A program made the position numbers and the translations under genes. Of a stretch of DNA of 64,000 nucleotides, positions 48,501 through 55,261 are shown piece after piece. The stretch covers positions 16,786 through 80,785 of the forward strand of contig CADEDT010000003.1 of assembly GCA_902826145.1 (NCBI GenBank), given 5' to 3'. The notes below the pieces were generated by a model. The model was given only the letters and a program-made list of their open reading frames with translations, was not told the origin of the DNA and did no database searches. The stretch is from an uncultured Caulobacteraceae bacterium (GTDB lineage Bacteria > Pseudomonadota > Alphaproteobacteria > Caulobacterales > Aquidulcibacteraceae). Every line of letters starts with the position of its first letter. Position 1 is the stretch's first letter.

Positions 48501-51500
48501 GAGCGTGTAGGGATCGATGACGACTTCTTTGTCATCGGCGGTGACTCACTAAGAAGTTTGCGTGTTGTCGCTCGCCTGCGGGCGGCCGGCCTTGATATCT
48601 CGGTCGCCGACATGCTGGCGGCGCCTACAATCCGCGCCCTCGCGCCGCGCATCGCAGAGGTGACACCGGCCGCCTCAAGTTCGTCAGCTCCGGCGACACG
48701 GTTTCCGGCGCCAAGACTAGTTCAAGCCCTTTGGTTAAACAGCCAAACTAGTCCGGCGTACCGCGCATACCTTACCTCCTATCACGTTCGAGCGAGATAC
48801 GACGAGGCGGCGATGCGCCGAGTCGCGCAGCGCGCCGTTGATCGGCATCCCATGCTCCGCGCCAGCGTGTCATCGAAGACGGAAGCGGGTCGTCCAATCA
48901 TTCAGGTTCACAGCGGAGTTTCCGCAGAACTCGACGTGTTTGAGATGCGCGAGATGACGGACGCGAAGCAGAGAGAGGCGCTTTCCGTTTGGTATGCTGC
49001 GGAGAGTGCGCGACCGTGGCGCTGGGACGTCAAACTCTCTTGTCGATTTACTGTTCACAGACGTTCGGACGACGAATTCCAATTCAGCATCCTAGAACCC
49101 TGGTTGGATGGATGGAGTGTAAAGACACTGACCGAGGAGATCCTCCGAGACTACAATGATGAGCTCTTGGACAACCCTAGAACTTCCGTCAGCGCGCCCA
49201 CGCTTTCGTATGCAGAGTTCGTGTTGGCGGAAGATGCAGCGCTGGATTGTGCGGAGCATCGTGCGTTTTGGCTGAATCAGATTCAAGGCTTCGAACCAGC
49301 GCTCGTGTCTCGTACAGCGCCGACGAGCACTGTTCGCGTGCCTGTATCGCTTGGTCTGCCAGCAACCACAGTGCGCGATGTCGCGATCGCAAACCGGCTG
49401 CCTTTGAAGCACTTGCTCATGGCAATTCACATGGCCGTCATGGGCGCCATTACGGGCCGCTCAAGAGCGTCAACCGGCGTGATGTTTAATGGTCGCGCCG
49501 AAACGATCGGCGCCGACCGCGTGTTGGGGTTGTATTTGAATGCACTGCCGATGAGCGTGCCGCTCCAGGGCAAAACGTGGATCGGTGTTGCGCGGGACTG
49601 CCTCGCCAAGGAAGCGGAGATTACGCCGTGGCGACGCTTCCCGGGCGACGAATTGCGTCGCATGATCGGCGAGCCGGTATTTGATACTCTGTTCAACTTT
49701 ACCGACTTTACCGAGATTCAGAACCACGACCTCGAAGAGGTCGAGGTTCTCGAACGCATTGGGTTTGACCAAACCTACATGGCGCTCTGCGCGCAGTTTG
49801 GCACTGATCTCGCGGGTCGGTCGGTAACACTTGATCTTGAGGTCGACGATTTGCTCTTCGATCGCTTGGACGCCGGGCGGTTGGCTTCGTTGTATTCGAG
49901 CGCTTTCGAGACTGCTTGCAGTACGCCTGATGCGCTGGTTGAAGCCTGGGATCCCGCGCGTGGTGATCGCGAATTGCTCACTGTTTGCGGCAACGGTGAA
50001 GTGGTGGCCTCGGATAGGCGATCACTCATCGAGATATTCAATGAGCGTTGCGAGACTTGCGCAGACAAGGATTGCATAATCGACAACGAGAAGGTGGTGA
50101 GCTTTCGCGAATTCAAGCGCGACGTCGAAGCCATCGCCGGCGCACTATACGATATCGGCGTTCGGCAGGGTGATCGCGTCGGGATTTGTTTGCCGCGATC
50201 CTACAACGCAATAACGGCTATTCTTGGCATCGTAAGGGTTGGCGCCGCGTTTGTGCCACTTCCACTCGACGCTGCCGAGCGCCGTTCTTTCATGATCGGC
50301 GATGCGGCAATTTCGCGGGTGATTTCGGCGAACGGTACAGTGGACCGCTTAACAGACGCGCAGGTCTTCGACATCGATGACCTGCGCGGGCAAGCGACCT
50401 TAGCGCCGGAGGTTGAGGCGGATCTCAGCGCGCCTTTGCATGTGCTCTACACGTCGGGATCGACGGGTTTGCCGAAGGGCGTCGAGACCAGTGCGGCCGT
50501 AGTCCTGAACAGACTTCGGTGGATGTGGACGCTTGCGCCATTCACTGAGGGTGAAGTCATGGCTCACAAGACGGCACTCGGTTTCGTTGACAGCGTATGG
50601 GAGCTGTTCGGCGGCCTTCTTGCCGGCATACCGACTTTCATCGTCTCAGAAGAAGAGGGGCGCACAGCACTTACGCTCAGCCAAGCGATCGAAAGGGGAC
50701 GCTGCACAAGGCTGACGCTGGTGCCGTCCGTTGCCGATGCGATGCTGCACGATGTTGCCCGCTTCTCTCATACGCTACGTAGCCTGCGTGTCCTTATTGT
50801 GAGCGGCGAGCCTCTTCGAGAGCAAACGGCCGCGCGACTCTTAGGTGCGTTGCCTCAGACGAGACTGCTAAATCTCTACGGTTCTACCGAGACGGGCGGC
50901 GATGCTACTTTTCACGACGTTCTAAAATCGGAAGAGGCCAACCTCATTGGAAGGCCAATCGCCGGATCGCGCGTAGCGGTGATCGACGAAATTGGCCGCC
51001 AATGTCCGGTTGGTGTTCCTGGTGAGATAGTCGTAGCCGGAGCGTGCCTTGCGACGCGGTATATTGGGTGGGCGAGCACTGACGCATACGAAAGCAAGCG
51101 CTGGCGAACACTGGATGACCGTCCGAGTTGGGCAACGGGGGACATCGGCTATTGGCGCCGGGATGGCGCACTTGCGATTGTTGGACGGCGTGACCGGCAA
51201 TTGAAGGTACGCGGAATGCGCATCGAGCCGGGCGAAATTGAAAGCGCGCTTCTGAAGGTTGCGGGCGTTCGCAAGGCGCTGGCTGCGGTCGGTCCCGCAG
51301 GTGAACTCGTGGCGTTCGTGGAAGCTGAGGGACTTTCCGCCGAGCAGTTGCGTGCGGCTTTGCTCGGCGCACTACCAGCTGCGATGACGCCGAGCAAATT
51401 TGTAATCGTGGAGCGCTTTGCGCAAACTCTTACCGGGAAAGTAGACGTATCGGCACTTCTAGAACTGGCTGAAGCGACTCGCGTTGGAGTTCAGGACGAC

Positions 51501-51746
51501 GAGTTGCAGACCGACATGGAAGTGTTGGTGGCAGAGGTCATGCGCCAGGTTTTTCCCGGCAAGGCCATCGCGCGTTCAAGCAATTTCTTTGATCTTGGCG
51601 GCCATTCATTGCTCGCAGGTTCGATCGTGGCGCGCCTTCGCCAGCGGTTGAAACGCGACGTGCCTATGCGTGTCGTGTTTGATCACGCCGTGCTGTCGGA
51701 TCTGGCGCATGCGCTTTCGCGCGAGCACGGCAGCGAAGCACGTTAG
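45585..51746 (+). CDS. NRPS, modules C-A-PCP-C*-A-PCP
   Basis: A 2053-residue bimodular synthetase. C1 (about 1-430) has LHHTCADD near 129, with Asp in place of the motif's final Gly. A1 (YLLYTSGSTGRPKG near 592) reads DVWHVSLIDK by hand, the serine code. PCP1 has DDFFVIGGDSLRS (near 985). C2 (about 1040-1440) has LEPWLDGWS near 1168, lacking the usual HH of HHxxxDG. A2 (HVLYTSGSTGLPKG near 1621) reads about VDWTISLGDK, with Val replacing the amine-binding Asp235, close to beta-alanine codes (VDWVISLADK). PCP2 has SNFFDLGGHSLLA near 2005. There is no thioesterase, so the chain passes to another protein, most likely the minus-strand reductase-ending NRPS. The ATG follows the pentapeptide gene by 30 nt. 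Confidence 0.92.
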   Translation: MRFLASHAQRRVLFFEQRRRGSPAYNIPRLFDLSGDLCLEALEQAFADVVERHACLRLRFELVDGDHWAVIEPSTPAAVNRLSEISSDEEADRELLRLAREPFDTARGPLFRIAVATLRPGRHRVLLVLHHTCADDIAVKVIVRDWVAAYECRLRSKAPDEPGVSIAYSDCVAWEREFLDSAVGTAGIAAFADDIRDVAPSALVGESNGDGGDGRISVAIGDALVREVEGVARDLGCTPFMFFGAILAVLLQRYTNESDVLFGIAIGNRYAPGAGEVVGDFVNTAPFRLTVEGGAFSGLLKRSRKQVFRCLQHGAAPIDLAVRAAGRSGESASIGIVLLENLEPPPFAPVGLRCVTSVPWTGAAKVALQVSLERAGAGRVLNVEFSGEHFSHAAAERFALQFLTLLEEVSVNPERDIALLSVHTAQDLDRLRQVSHGQAVDLTFNPVHELILAQCRARSDDVAVLADGDGARSSQTYGELEQWSRRVASRVLQNTVAGQPVAVFSHRSCALSAGLLGVLRSGRVYFALDPDYPDDRLALMLAEAEPGLVLAGRDLTERACLAGLRVACLEDISSDNAPIGAVDVDVDPSSPAYLLYTSGSTGRPKGVVNAHLGLANRLNWMQRAFPIDESDVVLHKTPISFDVSVWELIWPLMRGAKLLIAKPQGHRDPNYLRTLIDRERVTIAHFVPSMLRLFLNEIEASACASIRRLVCSGEALSNDLVDKWLTYCGGEIHNLYGPTEAAIDVTSWRGSRSDRGAYAPIGRPIQNTSILILDAKQRPAPLGAVGEIYIGGQNLALGYWRRPELTAAAFVDLPLGDGDASIRLYKTGDRGRWREDGAIEFLGRSDGQVKLNGVRIELSEIEALLLEDPSVQDAAVVLQNDDSGEGFLVAFVVAKEMDANWAKRLSKKLPATMTPKVFQRVDALPQTQSGKLNRAALPRIDRATLQSAKGHTPPRDARERAIVEVWEEVLRRERVGIDDDFFVIGGDSLRSLRVVARLRAAGLDISVADMLAAPTIRALAPRIAEVTPAASSSSAPATRFPAPRLVQALWLNSQTSPAYRAYLTSYHVRARYDEAAMRRVAQRAVDRHPMLRASVSSKTEAGRPIIQVHSGVSAELDVFEMREMTDAKQREALSVWYAAESARPWRWDVKLSCRFTVHRRSDDEFQFSILEPWLDGWSVKTLTEEILRDYNDELLDNPRTSVSAPTLSYAEFVLAEDAALDCAEHRAFWLNQIQGFEPALVSRTAPTSTVRVPVSLGLPATTVRDVAIANRLPLKHLLMAIHMAVMGAITGRSRASTGVMFNGRAETIGADRVLGLYLNALPMSVPLQGKTWIGVARDCLAKEAEITPWRRFPGDELRRMIGEPVFDTLFNFTDFTEIQNHDLEEVEVLERIGFDQTYMALCAQFGTDLAGRSVTLDLEVDDLLFDRLDAGRLASLYSSAFETACSTPDALVEAWDPARGDRELLTVCGNGEVVASDRRSLIEIFNERCETCADKDCIIDNEKVVSFREFKRDVEAIAGALYDIGVRQGDRVGICLPRSYNAITAILGIVRVGAAFVPLPLDAAERRSFMIGDAAISRVISANGTVDRLTDAQVFDIDDLRGQATLAPEVEADLSAPLHVLYTSGSTGLPKGVETSAAVVLNRLRWMWTLAPFTEGEVMAHKTALGFVDSVWELFGGLLAGIPTFIVSEEEGRTALTLSQAIERGRCTRLTLVPSVADAMLHDVARFSHTLRSLRVLIVSGEPLREQTAARLLGALPQTRLLNLYGSTETGGDATFHDVLKSEEANLIGRPIAGSRVAVIDEIGRQCPVGVPGEIVVAGACLATRYIGWASTDAYESKRWRTLDDRPSWATGDIGYWRRDGALAIVGRRDRQLKVRGMRIEPGEIESALLKVAGVRKALAAVGPAGELVAFVEAEGLSAEQLRAALLGALPAAMTPSKFVIVERFAQTLTGKVDVSALLELAEATRVGVQDDELQTDMEVLVAEVMRQVFPGKAIARSSNFFDLGGHSLLAGSIVARLRQRLKRDVPMRVVFDHAVLSDLAHALSREHGSEAR

Positions 51747-51761
51747 AGAAGGACGCCAACT

Positions 51762-53609
51762 GTGTGCGGGATATCTGGAATTGTGTCGCGAACTGGCGCG
51801 CCGGTTGACGCCTCCGATCTTTCGCGGATGTTGGATCAGCTCGCTCACAGAGGACCCGACGCGGCGGGAATTGCGTTCACCGATGATATCGCCATTGGTG
51901 CTCGGCGGCTCTCTATCGTTGATGTTATTCATGGCGCTCAGCCCGTTTCGTCCGAGAATGGCGGCGTGATCGCCGTCATGAACGGCGAAATATTCAATCA
52001 TCACGAGCTGCGCCGCGATCTGGAAGCACGTGGTTTCAAGTTTCGCACGAAGTGCGACGCTGAACTCGTACCCGCGCTGTATGCCGCTTATGGCCGGGAT
52101 TTTGCCAAGCACCTCAACGGGCAATTCGCGATTGCGCTCTATGATTTCAGTGAGAAGTTGTTTCTAGGCTGGCGCGATCCCTTTGGCATTTGCCCGTTCT
52201 TTTACACATTGATCGGCGACGACTTGATCTTCGCATCGGAGGTCAAGGGAATCCTAGCCCATCGCAAGGTGCGTCGGCGGCTCGATTGCACTGGATTAGA
52301 TCAGATTCTAACCTTCCCTGGTCCGATAAGCCCGCGAACAATGTTCGAGGGCGTGTCTTCTCTTCCACCAGGCTCTTGCCTCGAGATGGCGCGAGGTCGC
52401 GAGGCGCGGACATTTCCTTATTGGGATTTGGAGTTCGGCGGCGATGAGCGCGATCGTTCCGACGACGCGTGGTCGGAAGAACTTGAAGCGTTGTTGCTTG
52501 AGGCGGTGCGACTACGCAAGGCGGAGGAAGTGGCGACCGGGTTATACCTCAGCGGCGGCATCGACTCATCGCTAGTCGGTGCGATGCTGCGTCATCTATC
52601 TCCCAGTGCAGATCTCGATGCGTTTTCAATTGAGTTTGAAGACGGCCTCATTTCTGAGGCTAAGCATCAAGAGATGATGCGTCGGTCGCTTGGCGCGCGA
52701 GCTCATGTGACGAAACTCGACCCGCGAGGCGTGTGGAGCAGGCTCGAAGCTGTTGTTCGGCACACGGAGACGCCGCTTAGAGAGACATTCAATGCGGCTA
52801 GTTTGGCGCTTTCTGAGATGGCGCATGCGAGTAAGCACAAAGTAGTTTTAGCAGGGCAGGGCGCTGACGAGCTGTTTGCCGGCTATGTTGGCTATCGTTT
52901 CGACGCGCGGCCAGGTCAGCGACAGCCAGCGGGTTCGAACGCTGAAGCAGAGCTGAATGAGGCTCTGTGGGGTGATCCGGATTTTTCCTACGAACGGCGC
53001 TACGGCGCTTTCGCGGATACTAAGCTGAAACTTTATTCCCCTGACTTGCGCGCGTCCTTTGCGGATTTCGATTGCGTGAAGGCGCAAGTGCTTACATCGC
53101 GACCTCCCGCAAGCGTTTCGAGGCTGCAGCGCCGATCGTACGTAGATTGCAAACTTCGGTTGGGCGATCACCTTCTTTCAGGCCATGGCGATCGAATGGC
53201 GATGGCCAGCAGTGTTGAGGTTAGATACCCATTCCTCGACAAGAATGTTGCTGCCTTCGCCGCACGTGCACACGACGCGATCAAGCTGAGACCTGGCAAG
53301 GAAAAATTCGTCGTCAAATCTGTCGGAGCACGTTGGCTGCCCTCTGAGATTGTTGATCGCGAGAAGTTCGGATTTACAGCGCCTGGAAGCCCTGCGTTGC
53401 TGACGCTGAATGACGAGCGCGTGGCCGATCTTTTGTCCGATGACCGAATTCGCCGTCAGAACGTATTCGATGTCGAGGAAGTGGCGCGCCTCAAGGCGAG
53501 ATACGCAACACCGGGTTTTCGTATCGCGGTGCCATTTGAAACCGATCTGCTGATCACCGTCATCACGTACGGAATGTTTAGCGAAATGTTCCAAATTCCG
53601 GACTTGTGA
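51762..53609 (+). CDS. Asparagine synthetase B-like glutamine-dependent amidotransferase
   Basis: A 615-residue AsnB-family enzyme. The start is GTG at 51762, so the N-terminus is MCGISGIVSRTG, with Cys2 as the glutaminase nucleophile. RGPDAAG, VMNGEIFNHHELR and ASEVKGILAHRK follow. The synthetase half has the PP-loop LYLSGGIDSSLVGAML near 263 and QGADELFAGYVGYR. It uses ATP and glutamine to amidate a carboxylate. As the last gene of the NRPS operon, 15 nt after the NRPS, it probably forms an amide on the product or a precursor (asparagine or a carboxamide), as AsnB-like enzymes do in several peptide pathways. Whether the substrate is free aspartate or a peptide cannot be told. Confidence 0.88.
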   Translation: MCGISGIVSRTGAPVDASDLSRMLDQLAHRGPDAAGIAFTDDIAIGARRLSIVDVIHGAQPVSSENGGVIAVMNGEIFNHHELRRDLEARGFKFRTKCDAELVPALYAAYGRDFAKHLNGQFAIALYDFSEKLFLGWRDPFGICPFFYTLIGDDLIFASEVKGILAHRKVRRRLDCTGLDQILTFPGPISPRTMFEGVSSLPPGSCLEMARGREARTFPYWDLEFGGDERDRSDDAWSEELEALLLEAVRLRKAEEVATGLYLSGGIDSSLVGAMLRHLSPSADLDAFSIEFEDGLISEAKHQEMMRRSLGARAHVTKLDPRGVWSRLEAVVRHTETPLRETFNAASLALSEMAHASKHKVVLAGQGADELFAGYVGYRFDARPGQRQPAGSNAEAELNEALWGDPDFSYERRYGAFADTKLKLYSPDLRASFADFDCVKAQVLTSRPPASVSRLQRRSYVDCKLRLGDHLLSGHGDRMAMASSVEVRYPFLDKNVAAFAARAHDAIKLRPGKEKFVVKSVGARWLPSEIVDREKFGFTAPGSPALLTLNDERVADLLSDDRIRRQNVFDVEEVARLKARYATPGFRIAVPFETDLLITVITYGMFSEMFQIPDL

Positions 53610-53613
53610 CGCA

Positions 53614-55026
53614 CTAGCGCGCCAGGGATTCAGTATCGAGCATTTTTCCGGGGTTCATCAGGCCAAGCGGGTCCAACGTTCGCTTCAGTCGCTGGAACAG
53701 AGCCAGGTCAACCGATGCCTTGTGGCGAACAAGGTCAGCTTTCTTGAGAACGCCGATGCCGTGCTCCGCGCTGAAGCTGCCACCGCGTTCCATTGCGAGC
53801 CCGTGCACCGTATTTGCCAATTGTCCTCGGAGAGCCGCCATTTCCTCTCCCGCTGCTGCCGCAATAGAGACGTGATAATGAACGTTGCCGTCGCCGATAT
53901 GCCCGAAGGCGTTTATGCACGCGTCGGAACATATCATGTGCACAGCATGGTTTGCTGCACACACCAAGCTAGGAATTTTGGAGATCGGTACGCTGACGTC
54001 GAACTGGAGAGCTGGGCTTCGCGCCCAAGGCGTAAGCTCACGGATACGCCACAGTGAACGCCGTTGGCCAATCGTCGTAGATATGACGGCGTTGATTGCG
54101 TGTCCGCACCCCAGTTGATCCGCGAGCCACGTTTCCAGCAACGCGCCTAATTCCACGCGGTCGCTGTAGGCCTCCAACTCTAGCAGAATGTAGTGATCAG
54201 CCCGCTGCAAGGGTCGCGTGAGGGAGTCATCCGTTTCTAGGGCGTGCTCTAAACCGACGTCTGAGATGAGTTCGAAAGCGGTTAGGAATTCACCGAACGA
54301 TTCCTGGGCAGAGATGAATAAGGGTAACGTGTTCTCGATGTGGCCGATCGCAAGCAAGGCCGTTTGCGATGTAGACGCGACCGGCACGAGCTTTAGCGTG
54401 GCCGCAGTGACGATCCCGAGCGTGCCCTCCGCACCAAGGAAAAGGTGCTTTAGATCGAAACCACTATTGTCCTTCCGAACACCGCGCAGACCGTTCCAGA
54501 TTTGACCGTCCGCGAGCACGACTTCGAGCCCAAGAGTTAAGTCGCGCGTGCTCCCGAACCGGAGTGCCGAAATCCCGCCTGCGTTGGTCGAGACGATTCC
54601 GCCAATCTGACAGCTCGCACTCGATCCTAGATCCATAGGAAAGCGCACGCCCTCCGCATTGAGCGACGACTTCAAGCGTTGAAGGACCACGCCGGCTTCC
54701 GCGATCACAGTGCGGTTGGTGACGTCGATCTCTCGAATTCGATTGAGCCGTCGTAATGAGACAACGACGGAAGGATATTGGCTCAATGGCACTGTTCCGC
54801 CGACCAGCCCGGTCTGCCCCCCTTGCGGGACCATCGCTAGTTTATGGCGGGTGCAGAGGCGCGCGATCTCTGAAACTTGCTCGGTCGTGTTCGGCGCTAG
54901 CGCCAGCACGCACGCGCCGTGCAGGCGAGAATATGGATCTGAAAGGCAGGCGCTGACGTCATTGATAATTCCGTCCGGGCCAACGGCCTCGGACAAGTCC
55001 CTTACAGCGAGGTGCGTGTGATCCAT
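53614..55026 (-). CDS. FAD-linked 2-hydroxyacid dehydrogenase/oxidase (GlcD/D-2-hydroxyglutarate DH family)
   Basis: A 470-residue flavoprotein. The PCMH-type FAD domain has VPQGGQTGLVGGTVPLSQ near 70-87, IGGIVSTNAGGISALRFG and FLGAEGTLGIVTA. The C-terminal oxidase domain has the metal-binding GHIGDGNVHYH and SAEHGIGVLKK. Members oxidise D-lactate, D-2-hydroxyglutarate, glycolate or related D-2-hydroxyacids to 2-keto acids. It converges on the asparagine-synthetase gene with 4 nt between the stops, so it borders the NRPS cluster. If the mutase-dioxygenase fusion makes p-aminomandelate, this enzyme could oxidise it to the keto acid; otherwise it is unrelated primary metabolism. The ATG at 55026 is chosen; the open extension to 55416 overlaps the divergent RTX gene and is not family-like. 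Confidence 0.85.
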   Translation of the reverse strand: MDHTHLAVRDLSEAVGPDGIINDVSACLSDPYSRLHGACVLALAPNTTEQVSEIARLCTRHKLAMVPQGGQTGLVGGTVPLSQYPSVVVSLRRLNRIREIDVTNRTVIAEAGVVLQRLKSSLNAEGVRFPMDLGSSASCQIGGIVSTNAGGISALRFGSTRDLTLGLEVVLADGQIWNGLRGVRKDNSGFDLKHLFLGAEGTLGIVTAATLKLVPVASTSQTALLAIGHIENTLPLFISAQESFGEFLTAFELISDVGLEHALETDDSLTRPLQRADHYILLELEAYSDRVELGALLETWLADQLGCGHAINAVISTTIGQRRSLWRIRELTPWARSPALQFDVSVPISKIPSLVCAANHAVHMICSDACINAFGHIGDGNVHYHVSIAAAAGEEMAALRGQLANTVHGLAMERGGSFSAEHGIGVLKKADLVRHKASVDLALFQRLKRTLDPLGLMNPGKMLDTESLAR

Positions 55027-55261
55027 CTCCCGCCTCGCAAGCAAAAACAACCTTACGATGTGAACCGCTGGACGCTTGTTGGCAAGGTTGTGTTGCGAAC
55101 CCGCGGAGCTGCAGGCCGGTGAGTATGATGAACGCCCACGAGTTGAGGCTGGCCGCCCGCCAACCCGCGCCCGCTTCAGCCGCATTTCTCGCCTGCCGAG
55201 TGCATGTGTCTCTGGTCGGCCGTGCGATCCTTTATGCTGTGAGCGAAACCAGGGGGATGAC

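Larger units (their letters stand above)
28002..55026. other. Putative NRPS biosynthetic gene cluster for an aminoaryl-containing, reductively released peptide
   Basis: Core parts are two NRPS proteins (37853-43246 minus; 45585-51746 plus), a free carrier protein, a PPTase, an aryl-precursor operon (33217-37842), an LLM monooxygenase, an AsnB-like enzyme and a pentapeptide repeat protein. An aldo/keto reductase, MFS exporter, SDR, APH-type kinase and FAD dehydrogenase flank them. The two main operons diverge from 43247-43463. Borders are a judgement: panD at 27.4 kb may belong, and the FAD dehydrogenase may not. No dedicated regulator gene is visible. Confidence 0.8.
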
